Origin: an uncultured Rubrobacteraceae bacterium
GTDB lineage: Bacteria; Actinomycetota; Rubrobacteria; Rubrobacterales; Rubrobacteraceae
Length of the DNA: 40,566 nt
Reading direction: 5' to 3'
NCBI GenBank assembly: GCA_902806055.1
Contig: CADCVD010000057.1
Coordinates: 1 to 40,566, forward strand
The notes beneath the pieces are model-generated. The model saw only the letters and a program-made list of their open reading frames with translations, was not told the origin of the DNA and made no database searches. Position 1 is the stretch's first letter, and every line of letters begins with the position of its first letter. Shown piece after piece: positions 33,476 to 40,566 of this stretch. A program made the translations under genes and the position numbers.

Positions 33476-34807
33476 ATGAACAAGCGTATGAGCAGGCGCA
33501 ACTTCTTGGTCGTCTCGGGCGGCACGCTGGTCTCTTTAGCGGCTTTCGGCTGCGGCGGTACGGGCGGCGTGCAGCAGCCTGAGGGCGAAGGGTCGGAGGA
33601 GGCGGAGGGACGCACGCGGGTCGTGTTCTGGACAGCCTTCGCCGAGAAGAACGGCGAGGCTTTGCAGAAGCTCGTCGACGACTTCAACGCCTCCCAGGAA
33701 GACATCTTTATCGAGAATCAGTTCCAGGGCACCTACGAGGAGACGGCCCAGAAGCTCGCCACGGCTCTCGCGGCCCAACAGATCCCGGACATGGCCGTGC
33801 TCTCCGAGGTCACGTGGAACAGGTTCTTCTTGGACGACACTCTGGAGCCGCTCACGAGCTACTTCAGCGGTGGCGACCCAGACCCAGAGGACTACGTGGA
33901 GTCGTTGATCGGGGAGGGAACGAGAGAGGGCGAGATCTGGTGGGTCCCGTTCGCCCGCAGCACGCCGCTCTTCTACTACAACCGCGATATGTTCGCCCAG
34001 GCCGGGCTGCCAGACCGAGGCCCCGAGACTTGGGAGGAGCTGCGCGAGTGGGGTAGAGACCTAGTGAGCCTGAGCGGCAACCCCAAGGCGCACGCTTTCA
34101 CCAACGCCGCTAGGTACAACGCCTGGTATTTCCACGGCAACGTCTGGCAGTGGGGCGGCAACTACTCAGATGAGAACTTCAACGCGCTTATCGGTGAGGC
34201 TCCTGCTGTCGAGGCCGGCGAGTTCGCGCGTAGGCTCATCCACGAGGACGAGCTAGCCTACATGGCCGATGACCAGACGTTGGATTTCGCCAACGGCCTC
34301 GCTGCCACGACCATGGAGTCTACCGGCGCCCTGGGCGGCATAACCAGCTCGTCTCAGTTCGAGGTGGGCACGGCGATGCTGCCGGAGCAGAGAGAGTTCG
34401 GCTGTCCGACGGGGGGAGCGGGGCTAGGGATTCTCGCGGCGGCCCCAGATGAGCGTAAGCAGGCTGCCTTCGAGTTTATCAAGTTCGCGGCCCGACCCGA
34501 GAACGTCGCGTTCTGGTCCACGGCGACCGGCTACATGCCCGTTACCAAATCTGCCCAAGAGTCCTCGGAGATGCAGAGCTACTTCCAGGAGAACCCGAAC
34601 TTCAAGGTAGCCGTGGACCAGCTCCCAAATACCCAGCCCCAGGACACCGCCCGCACCATCATCCCGAACGGCGACACGACCATAGGAACTGGGCTAGAGC
34701 GTATCTTCGTGAGCAATGAGCCCGCCGAGGCGGTCTTCGGGGAGGTTGCTCAGCAGCTCGAGACCGACGCGCAGGACGTTAAGGAGCAGGCAGCGGGGCG
34801 CTTGTAG
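33476..34807 (+). CDS. ugpB: Extracellular solute-binding lipoprotein, UgpB-like
   Basis: A 443-residue binding protein. It has a Tat-type signal (SRRNFL at 6-11) and a lipobox LAAFGC with Cys26 as the lipidated residue, so a folded protein is exported and tethered outside. TRVVFWTAFAEKNGEALQKL and PFARSTPLFYYNRDMFAQAG match the type-1 family to which UgpB belongs, and the latter resembles the UgpB pattern PFxxSTPxxYYN. The ATG has AAAGGAG about 10 nt upstream. It supplies substrate to the two permeases. No ATPase gene is in the operon, so a shared UgpC/MsmK-like ATPase must come from elsewhere. Confidence 0.83.
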   Translation: MNKRMSRRNFLVVSGGTLVSLAAFGCGGTGGVQQPEGEGSEEAEGRTRVVFWTAFAEKNGEALQKLVDDFNASQEDIFIENQFQGTYEETAQKLATALAAQQIPDMAVLSEVTWNRFFLDDTLEPLTSYFSGGDPDPEDYVESLIGEGTREGEIWWVPFARSTPLFYYNRDMFAQAGLPDRGPETWEELREWGRDLVSLSGNPKAHAFTNAARYNAWYFHGNVWQWGGNYSDENFNALIGEAPAVEAGEFARRLIHEDELAYMADDQTLDFANGLAATTMESTGALGGITSSSQFEVGTAMLPEQREFGCPTGGAGLGILAAAPDERKQAAFEFIKFAARPENVAFWSTATGYMPVTKSAQESSEMQSYFQENPNFKVAVDQLPNTQPQDTARTIIPNGDTTIGTGLERIFVSNEPAEAVFGEVAQQLETDAQDVKEQAAGRL

Positions 34808-34820
34808 AATCTGCCTCTAG

Positions 34821-35510
34821 ATGATTTCCAACATAGGGCACCGGGGGGCGGCAGGCCTGGAGCCGGAGAACACCCTGCGCTCCTTCCGCCGGTCGGTCGC
34901 GGAGGGCGCAGACGCGATAGAGCTCGATTTGCGGCTCACCCGTGACGGACGTCTCGTGGTTCTGCACGACGCAGATGTAGACCGCACGACCGACGGCAAG
35001 GGGCCTGTAGCGGGCATGACGCTGGACGAGATCAGACAATTCGACGCTGGCCTAGGCGAACGCATACCGACCTTCGAGGAGGTGCTGGAGACTACAGAGC
35101 TCCCCATCCACGCCGAGATAAAGGCGATCGAAGTCGCGGAGCCGCTGGCGGCCCTGATCGGTAGGAGAGGCCTGGCAGGAAGGGTCACGCCTATCTCCTT
35201 CGCCTCCGAAGCCCTGCGCCTCGTAAAGCTCTCCCTACCGGACTTGCCCGTCGGCCTGATCCTCTCTGGTGACTCGCCCGGTCTTGACGAGGCGCGCTCG
35301 GTGAACGCCTCCCTCGTCTCGCCGCAGGCTGCTTACCTGGACGCGGCAAAGGTAGAAGGCTACCAAGGGGCTGGCTTCCGCGTGACCACGTGGACGGTAA
35401 ACGAGCCGCAGGAGATGCGGCGCATCCTCGAGTTAGGTATAGATGGGATCGTCACGGACAGGCCGGACCTGTTGTCCGCGCTAACAGCCCCTGATCGGGC
35501 TCCGGAATAG
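34821..35510 (+). CDS. ugpQ: Glycerophosphodiester phosphodiesterase
   Basis: Hydrolyses glycerophosphodiesters to glycerol-3-phosphate and an alcohol. The 229-residue TIM barrel shows the catalytic set: NIGHRGAAGLEPENTLRSF with His7-Arg8, the metal ligands in AIELDLRLTRDG, and the catalytic His in VVLHDADVDRTTDG. It ends in GIDGIVTDRPDLL. There is no signal peptide, so it acts in the cytoplasm on imported diesters, like UgpQ rather than periplasmic GlpQ. It lies 13 nt after ugpB in the same operon, which is the best evidence for the importer's substrate. Confidence 0.93.
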   Translation: MISNIGHRGAAGLEPENTLRSFRRSVAEGADAIELDLRLTRDGRLVVLHDADVDRTTDGKGPVAGMTLDEIRQFDAGLGERIPTFEEVLETTELPIHAEIKAIEVAEPLAALIGRRGLAGRVTPISFASEALRLVKLSLPDLPVGLILSGDSPGLDEARSVNASLVSPQAAYLDAAKVEGYQGAGFRVTTWTVNEPQEMRRILELGIDGIVTDRPDLLSALTAPDRAPE

Positions 35511-35903
35511 TTGGAATCCCGGGATGCTTCAGAAGGGCGCGAGCTCTTGGTCGCGGCCAAACCGCCGGTAGAGCCCGTAAAGATACAAACCTTATGTAGT
35601 GAGATATGCAGAGAGCAGAGTTCGGGCGTGACCACAACTGCCGCTGGCGGACACGAACGTGAGGCGCTCCGCAACTAGCACCAGAGTAATCTACGGAAGA
35701 CTAAGGGGATGTAACTAGAACTTAATCCGCGATTATCCGGGTAACGAAGTGCTGCATGCATTCTCTAGGCGACGTTTGCTCGTATGCAATTTTAGGCTTA
35801 GGGCTGTGTCCTATAGCGTACAGTGTTGGAGATTAGCATCGGAGCACGGGCCGATGCGGCGCCGGTGATTGTCCGGAGCGACAGCTAGGAAGAGAGATGG
35901 GCC
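35511..35903. other. Intergenic DNA without recognised content
   Basis: About 390 bp between the phosphodiesterase and the small disrupted frame. A TATAGC (35812) could be a -10, but no phased repeats accompany it. I see no coding signal or terminator with a U-tract. Confidence 0.4.
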
Positions 35904-36062
35904 ATGAGTAGAGTTGCGCGTTTGAGGCGGGTCATGTGGCATTGCTCTCGCCCTCCCGTTGATCTTGGCCAGCTAAGACGGCAGCGGCAGGAAGCAGAAG
36001 AGTACGACAAGGGCAAGGAAGAGACGAAGAAGGAAGAGCGGCGAATTGAGGAGGGCGGCTAG
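35904..36062 (+). pseudogene. Small lipoprotein-like frame sharing its first six residues with PstS
   Basis: ATG 35904, with GGAAGAGAG upstream, reads a 52-residue frame MSRVARLRRVMW... ending in a highly charged tail (EYDKGKEETKKEERR). Its first six residues are those of PstS, 382 bp downstream, and the DNA there (AGTAGaGTTGCGCGTT) is nearly the same. A hydrophobic run CGIALALPLILAS appears in another frame in the middle, just where a lipoprotein signal should be. This suggests two compensating indels in a former small lipoprotein gene. It may also be a real short gene with the sequence as given. Confidence 0.45.
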
Positions 36063-36135
36063 ACACCTGATTCTCGCCGCCCTTTCCACGCTCCAAGGTC
36101 ATCACGCCTTCATTCTTTCGTAGCGCTGCCCGTCG

Positions 36136-36175
36136 TTTAACACAGATTTAAGAAGGCGTTTACACAGGTGAAACC
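36136..36175 (+). promoter_or_regulatory. Pho box of the pst operon
   Basis: Four heptamers with strict 11-bp period: TTTAACA (36136), TTTAAGA (36147), GTTTACA (36158) and TGAAACC (36169). The last covers the -35 position of the TATAGT -10 (36196). This matches the known direct-repeat binding pattern of PhoP/PhoB-type regulators upstream of pst operons. Confidence 0.8.
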
Positions 36176-36195
36176 AAAGGTAGGTGACTATGTCA

Positions 36196-36201
36196 TATAG
36201 T
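36196..36201 (+). promoter_or_regulatory. -10 element of pstS
   Basis: TATAGT placed 27 nt after the start of the last Pho repeat. No -35 consensus is present, typical of an activator-dependent promoter. The leader to the pstS start is about 80 nt. Confidence 0.65.
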
Positions 36202-36285
36202 CTGCCGCGTTGGTGATTTAGGCAGAAGCAGGAACCCTAGGTGGTACCAGGCGCTGGCCGACATAGAGATTAGAGAGGAGCTGGA

Positions 36286-37380
36286 TTGAGTAGGGTTGCG
36301 CGTTCGAAGCTGTTAGCGGGAGTATTCCTTCTGATGTTGGCGCTGGTCCTTGCCGCCTGTGGCGGCGGTGGCGGTGGCGGCGAGGCCGCTAGCGCGGAGC
36401 CCGCCCAGAGTATCAACGGTGCGGGAGCGTCATTCCCAGCCCCAATCTACAGCGAGATGTTTCAGCAGCTTGCTGAGGACCAAGGCACTCAGGTCAACTA
36501 CCAATCCATAGGCTCCAGCGGTGGCCAGGAGCAGTTTATTCAAGAGACGGTGGCCTTCGGCGCCTCCGACGAGCCGATGGACGAAGAAGAGGAGCAGCAA
36601 GCAGGGGGCAACCCGATGCATATAGCGACGGTTGGCGGTGCGGTGGCTGCCGCGTACAACCTCGAGGGCGTGGACCAGCTGAATCTCACAGGCGAAGTGC
36701 TCTCCGATATCTACCTCGGCAACATAACAACTTGGAACGACCCGGCGATAGCCGAGTTGAACCCGGACGTGCAGCTACCGAGCGAGCAGATCGCGGTGGT
36801 GCATCGCTCGGACGGCTCGGGCACCACGAATATCTTCACTAGCTACCTAGCGGCCGTCAATCCAGCGTGGGAGAGCGGTCCGGGTGCCGGCGGCGAGATT
36901 GATTGGCCGACCGGCATCGGCGCCGACGGCAACGAAGGAGTGGCGGGCCAGATCTCTCAGACCCCGAACTCCATAGGGTACGTGAACCTCGAGTACGCGA
37001 TCGCCAACGAGATCCCCTTTGCCAGCATCGGCGAGGCGGGCGGCGGCGCCAACTTTGTCGAGCCGAGCACAGAGACCGCCCGGAATGCCATTGCGGCTGC
37101 GGACATCCCGGATGACCTCAAGGTTACGGTCTCTTCGACCGCCCCTCAGGGGGAGGATGTCTACCCGATCACCGGCCTGACTTGGCTACTAGTGCGCCAG
37201 CAGCAGGATGATCTGGCGCAGTGCCGCGCTGTCGCCGAAACGGCCTGGTTCGTTACGCATGAGGGTCAGGAGCTTGCTCCCGAGCAGAACTACGTCCAGA
37301 TACCGGAGAACGTCGTGTCTATCGACGAGGAGTTTATCCGTAGCATGGAGGCCGAGGGCCAGCCGTGCTACGAAGAGTAG
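36286..37380 (+). CDS. pstS: Phosphate-binding lipoprotein PstS
   Basis: Binds phosphate outside the membrane and hands it to PstCA. The signal is followed by a lipobox LVLAACGG and a glycine linker. Mature motifs are GAGASFPAPIY, FGASDEPM and HRSDGSGTTNIFTSYL, the phosphate-contacting loops, and NSIGYVNLEYA. At 364 residues it is the usual length. TTG start with GAGGAG 6 nt upstream; the preceding promoter has a clear Pho box. After its stop a 9-bp hairpin separates it from pstC, which may raise pstS mRNA relative to the rest. Confidence 0.96.
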   Translation: MSRVARSKLLAGVFLLMLALVLAACGGGGGGGEAASAEPAQSINGAGASFPAPIYSEMFQQLAEDQGTQVNYQSIGSSGGQEQFIQETVAFGASDEPMDEEEEQQAGGNPMHIATVGGAVAAAYNLEGVDQLNLTGEVLSDIYLGNITTWNDPAIAELNPDVQLPSEQIAVVHRSDGSGTTNIFTSYLAAVNPAWESGPGAGGEIDWPTGIGADGNEGVAGQISQTPNSIGYVNLEYAIANEIPFASIGEAGGGANFVEPSTETARNAIAAADIPDDLKVTVSSTAPQGEDVYPITGLTWLLVRQQQDDLAQCRAVAETAWFVTHEGQELAPEQNYVQIPENVVSIDEEFIRSMEAEGQPCYEE

Positions 37381-37413
37381 CGAGATGATATCGCGCTTTG
37401 GTGTCGAGCGTAA

Positions 37414-37436
37414 GGGGGAGCCTCAGCGGCTCCCCC
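37414..37436 (+). terminator. Intercistronic hairpin between pstS and pstC
   Basis: A perfect 9-bp stem GGGGGAGCC/GGCTCCCCC with a TCAGC loop and no U-tract. In this position it more likely weakens read-through or protects pstS mRNA than fully terminates. Confidence 0.6.
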
Positions 37437-37479
37437 CGCCGCTTGGTACAATCCGTCGGTCTGACGCGGAGGAGCTAGT

Positions 37480-37530
37480 GTGAGCTTTCTGAAGTCCGTG
37501 GAGAAGAAGGTGAATGTTAAGTTTGTTTAA
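37480..37530 (+). CDS. Possible 16-residue upstream frame overlapping pstC
   Basis: GTG 37480, with a strong GGAGGAG about 4 nt upstream, opens MSFLKSVEKKVNVKFV and stops at TAA 37528, 17 nt inside pstC in another frame. The ribosome-binding site is better than that of pstC itself. It could be a coupling peptide, or the true N-terminus of pstC displaced by an indel. Weak evidence. Confidence 0.3.
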   Translation: MSFLKSVEKKVNVKFV

Positions 37531-38464
37531 GAGCCTACGCCAGGGGCACGCGAGCGACACCGTTTTCAAGTTCGTTGCCCTGCTCTTCGGGCTCACTATA
37601 GTAGTGATCATGGGCGGAATCATCGTCCAGCTCTGGCTCCAGAGTTCGGCCGCCCGCGAGGAGTTCGGCTGGGGCTTCTTGTGGAGCACCGCGTACGACC
37701 CTACCGACAACGACTACGGTGCACTGCCCTTTATCTACGGGACCCTTGTGACGGCCTTTATCTCCATCCTTCTGGCCGGCCCCGTGGGGGTCGGCATCGC
37801 AGCGTACCTCGTGGAGATCGCACCGGACCGCGTCAACCGCATTGTAGGGTTCATAGTGGAACTCTTGGCCGCGATACCGTCCATCGTCTACGGGTTGTGG
37901 GGTTTCTTCGTCCTCGCGCCGTTCCTCAGGGACTACGTAGTGCCCGTGATCAACGCTACCCCACTAGGGTTGCTACCTATATTTGGCGGCACGTTCTTCG
38001 GCGCGAGCGTGTTCACTGCGAGCATTGTGCTGGCTGTGATGATCTTGCCCACCGTGGCCGCGATCAGCCGGGACGTCCTGCGGGCAGTCCCGCGTGACCA
38101 GCGGGAAGGTATGCTGGCTTTGGGTGCTACACGCTGGGAAATGTTCCGCCGGGCGGTGCTGCCATACGCCGGAAGCGGGGTCTTGGGGGCGATAATCCTC
38201 GGGCTTGGGCGAGCCGCCGGGGAGACCATGGCGGTTACGTTTATCATCGGGAACAGCCCGCAGATCTTTACCTCGCTCTTCGACCAGGGAGCTACGAGCG
38301 CCAGTATCATCGCCGGCCAGTTCCCTGAGGCGGGCGGTCTCCTACTCTCTGTACTGATCGAGATTGGCTTGATCCTGTTCGTTATCACTATCCTGATCAA
38401 CATCTGCGCCCGTTTAATCGTCGCCCTAGTGAGCCACAGCCCTAGGGGAGGTGTGCGAGCGTGA
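37514..38464 (+). CDS. pstC: Phosphate ABC transporter permease PstC
   Basis: One of two membrane subunits of the high-affinity phosphate importer. 316 residues, six helices, with LPFIYGTLVTAFISILLAGP and VELLAAIPSIVYGLWGFF, typical for PstC. The ATPase-docking loop is DQREGMLALGATRWEMFRRA. The ATG at 37514 has GAAGG just upstream. Its stop overlaps pstA (GTGA). At the C-terminus RLIVALVSHSPRGG is short and basic. Confidence 0.95.
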   Translation: MLSLFKSLRQGHASDTVFKFVALLFGLTIVVIMGGIIVQLWLQSSAAREEFGWGFLWSTAYDPTDNDYGALPFIYGTLVTAFISILLAGPVGVGIAAYLVEIAPDRVNRIVGFIVELLAAIPSIVYGLWGFFVLAPFLRDYVVPVINATPLGLLPIFGGTFFGASVFTASIVLAVMILPTVAAISRDVLRAVPRDQREGMLALGATRWEMFRRAVLPYAGSGVLGAIILGLGRAAGETMAVTFIIGNSPQIFTSLFDQGATSASIIAGQFPEAGGLLLSVLIEIGLILFVITILINICARLIVALVSHSPRGGVRA

Positions 38465-39342
38465 CAAGCAGTAGCGGCGGCAGCCTATTCAGAACCTCGA
38501 GCAGCTACAGGCGACGAAAGATCGTGAACCGTCTAGTGACGATCCTGGCTTATACCTGCACCGCGCTCGCCATCTTACCGCTCACGTGGATCGTTCTTTA
38601 CGTCATATATAGAGGCTTCGGGGCGTGGGATGCGGAGTTCTTCACTGGGCTTCCGCAGCTCTTCGGGGACGGCGGTGGCGTGAGGAACGGCATTGTTGGA
38701 ACGTTAGTGATCGTGGGCCTCGCGACCCTGATAGGCGTCCCTGTGGGCGTCATGGCGGGCATCTACTTGGCCGAGTATGGGAACAACCGCTTAGGTAGTA
38801 TCGTGAGGTTCATGGCAGACACGCTGACCGGGGTGCCCTCGATCGTTGTCGGCCTCTTCGCCTTCGGCGTAGTCGTATTGAACACGGGCGGCTTCTCCGC
38901 GTTCGCCGGGGCGGTGGCCCTGGCGATCATGATGATCCCTGTCATAACACGAACCACCGAGGAGATAATTCGTCTGGTGCCAGACTCGATCCGGGAGGCG
39001 TCTTTAGGGCTCGGGGTATCGAGATGGAAGACGATCATGCGCGTGGTGGTGCCTACAGCGCTCAGCGGCATCGTTACTGGCGTGCTGCTCGCGGTGGCCC
39101 GGGTGGCCGGGGAGACCGCACCCCTCATCCTGACTATCCTAGGGACCAACTTTCCTGTAAGCTCGGACATATTCAACGGACCTTATACAACCCTCTCGCT
39201 ACAGATCTACCAACTCGGCGGCCAGCCCTCGCCGCAGGTGGTCGAGGTGGCCTGGGGAGCGGCGCTGCTGCTCGTACTCATGGTCCTGGGCATCAGCATA
39301 GCGGCGCGTGTGATCTTCAAGGGTCAGGGCGTCAGGGGCTGA
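38461..39342 (+). CDS. pstA: Phosphate ABC transporter permease PstA
   Basis: The second membrane subunit, 293 residues with six helices. GGVRNGIVGTLVIVGLATLI, ADTLTGVPSIVVGLFAFG and the docking loop SIREASLGLGVSRWKTIMRV match PstA, as does ARVAGETAPLILTILG. The GTG start overlaps the pstC stop (GTGA), so translation is coupled. pstB follows after a 27-nt gap with its own ribosome-binding site. Confidence 0.95.
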   Translation: MTSSSGGSLFRTSSSYRRRKIVNRLVTILAYTCTALAILPLTWIVLYVIYRGFGAWDAEFFTGLPQLFGDGGGVRNGIVGTLVIVGLATLIGVPVGVMAGIYLAEYGNNRLGSIVRFMADTLTGVPSIVVGLFAFGVVVLNTGGFSAFAGAVALAIMMIPVITRTTEEIIRLVPDSIREASLGLGVSRWKTIMRVVVPTALSGIVTGVLLAVARVAGETAPLILTILGTNFPVSSDIFNGPYTTLSLQIYQLGGQPSPQVVEVAWGAALLLVLMVLGISIAARVIFKGQGVRG

Positions 39343-39369
39343 ACAAGCAAATTAGGAAGGGTGATGTTG

Positions 39370-40260
39370 ATGGATCCTAAAGAGACCACGAGGGAGAAAG
39401 AATTGACTATGGAAGGAGCGAAAGGGCCGGAGCCTTGGCGGCGCGAGGCTCTCCAAAGCTCCTCTGCGGATCGCACCCCAGAGTCGGAGCCAGCAGCCAA
39501 CGTGGAGAACCTCGCCATGTACTACGGTTCGTTCCAGGCTCTCACGGATGTCAACCTAACGATAAGGCGTAACCAGGTGACAGCCCTTATCGGACCGTCG
39601 GGCTGCGGCAAGAGCACCTTTATTCGCAGCTTCAACAGGATGCACGAGATCGTCCCCGGTGCCCGGGTGGAGGGGAAGGTTCTCCTCGACGGCGAGGACA
39701 TCTACCATCCGGACGTGGACCCGGTGCAGGTGCGGCGTAAGGTGGGTATGGTCTTCCAGAAGCCGAACCCATTCCCTACGATGAGTATCTACGATAACGT
39801 GGTCGCTGGCATCAAGCTTGGCAGGAAGCACAAGAAGAGCGAGCTCGACGAGGTCGTCGAGAAGACCCTCAGGCAGGCCGCCCTTTGGGAAGAAGTGAAG
39901 GACAAGCTCAAACAGGGGGGCACCTCCCTCTCCGGCGGTCAGCAGCAGCGGTTGTGCATTGCCCGGACGCTCGCGATCGAGCCTGAGCTGATCCTGATGG
40001 ACGAGCCGGCGAGCGCGCTTGACCCAGTCTCGACCCAGAAGATCGAGGATGCCATGGAGGAGCTCAAGGAGCGCTACACGGTGGTTATCGTTACGCACAA
40101 TATGCAGCAAGCTGCGCGTATCTCGGACTACACAGGCTTTTTCTACATCGAGAACATGGGAGATCCCGGCCAGCTCTGGGAGTTCGACAGCACAGAGAAG
40201 ATGTTCTCCTCGCCGAGCCGCAAGGAGACGGAGGACTACGTGACCGGACGCTTCGGCTAG
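39370..40260 (+). CDS. pstB: Phosphate ABC transporter ATPase PstB
   Basis: Drives phosphate import. Walker A is [19 protein letters not shown], the Q-loop is [19 protein letters not shown] (a PstB hallmark), the signature is [17 protein letters not shown] and Walker B is [13 protein letters not shown], with the H-loop [13 protein letters not shown]. Three in-frame starts lie together (39361, 39364, 39370); I choose ATG 39370, 9 nt after AGGAAGG, giving 296 residues. The 37 or so residues before the ABC domain are longer than in most PstB proteins and look unstructured. Last step before phoU, 9 nt downstream. Confidence 0.96.
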   Translation: MDPKETTREKELTMEGAKGPEPWRREALQSSSADRTPESEPAANVENLAMYYGSFQALTDVNLTIRRNQVTALIGPSGCGKSTFIRSFNRMHEIVPGARVEGKVLLDGEDIYHPDVDPVQVRRKVGMVFQKPNPFPTMSIYDNVVAGIKLGRKHKKSELDEVVEKTLRQAALWEEVKDKLKQGGTSLSGGQQQRLCIARTLAIEPELILMDEPASALDPVSTQKIEDAMEELKERYTVVIVTHNMQQAARISDYTGFFYIENMGDPGQLWEFDSTEKMFSSPSRKETEDYVTGRFG

Positions 40261-40269
40261 GAGAGGCGA

Positions 40270-40566
40270 ATGCCGCGCGAAACGTTTCAGCAGGAGCTAG
40301 ACCGGCTGGTAGATGAGGTTGTGGAGCTCGGCCGGGAGGTCGAGACGTGCCTGGACACGATGGTCGAGGCGCTCGAAAAGCACGATGCCGGGGTCGCAGG
40401 TAAGGAACTCGGGATCGACTCTCGCTACAAGGAGCGGGGGGAGGAGATCGACGAGGAGTGCATGGTTTTGCAAGCCCGTCAGGCCCCCGTGGCCCGGGAT
40501 CTACGCCTGATCTACACGGTCCAGGCGGTAACGAACCATCTGGTGCGCGCCGGTACCCTATGCGAG
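40270..40566 (+). CDS. phoU: Phosphate transport regulator PhoU, 5' part
   Basis: The first 99 codons of a PhoU protein; the gene runs off the right edge. The helical start ETFQQELDRLVDEVVELGRE and then VETCLDTMVEALEKHD are followed by the metal-binding segment with ERGEEIDEECMVLQARQAPV and ARDLRLIYTVQ, typical of PhoU. PhoU links PstSCAB to the sensor kinase and restrains the Pho response when phosphate is plentiful. ATG with GAGAGG 3-4 nt upstream. It belongs to the pst operon. Confidence 0.95.
   Translation, partial: MPRETFQQELDRLVDEVVELGREVETCLDTMVEALEKHDAGVAGKELGIDSRYKERGEEIDEECMVLQARQAPVARDLRLIYTVQAVTNHLVRAGTLCE

Overview
The window reads as a core-genome stretch of a high-GC Gram-positive bacterium. 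My best guess is a deep-branching actinobacterium of the Rubrobacter type. This is inference from high GC, a GuaB3-type IMP dehydrogenase, groEL without groES under a CIRCE operator, a Tat/lipobox solute-binding protein, many GTG/TTG starts and many starts that look leaderless. No marker rRNA is present. I found no CRISPR array, tRNA, rRNA, prophage or recognisable defence island.

Layout. 1-2.7 kb (minus): a nucleotide-sugar dehydrogenase cut by the left edge and a GT2-GtrA-GAF glycosyltransferase. 2.8-5.5 kb: acyP, rnhC, ltaE and a GNAT gene, closely packed. 5.7-6.8 kb: a GNAT acetyltransferase (minus) and a DUF606/YdcZ membrane protein. 6.95-9.1 kb: a glmS ribozyme, glmS and a terminator. 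9.2-12.1 kb: a lipid kinase diverging from acpS-nnr. 12.2-15.2 kb: a broken small membrane-protein gene, a CBS protein, alr, a small membrane protein and an HD-domain protein. 15.6-16.4 kb: panC. 16.5-21.3 kb: pspC-like gene, family-4 UDG, tsaE, tsaB, rimI, a small membrane protein (minus), a wrecked cmoM-like gene and tsaD. This is mainly a tRNA t6A-modification neighbourhood. 21.5-25.2 kb: an M23 peptidase, a zinc-ribbon protein (minus) and groEL. 25.3-28.5 kb: two tandem 28-residue hydrophobic microgenes, guaB3 and guaA.

28.5-31.7 kb is a scarred segment. It holds a 0.55-kb IS3-family remnant with both ends, an MDR dehydrogenase, a fragment of a HAD-IIA phosphatase and an intact HAD-IIA phosphatase (minus). 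31.7-35.5 kb is a ugpAEB-type ABC importer with a glycerophosphodiesterase. 36.3-40.6 kb is pstSCAB-phoU, running off the right edge.

The last 9 kb form a phosphate-acquisition block. Both the importer operon and pstS are preceded by 11-bp-phased TTTAAC-like repeats at the same distance from their -10 elements, so both are probably controlled by a PhoP-type regulator. Other control signals are the glmS ribozyme, CIRCE at groEL, a leader hairpin before guaB3 and an inverted repeat in the pspC promoter. At nine first genes a TAnnnT-like -10 lies only 6-8 nt from the start codon, which suggests pervasive leaderless mRNAs. I see no clearly new multi-gene system. The most unusual items are the tandem microproteins, the matched Pho-box architecture, the ribozyme in this kind of genome, a UDG lacking its motif-2 histidine, and several decaying genes.
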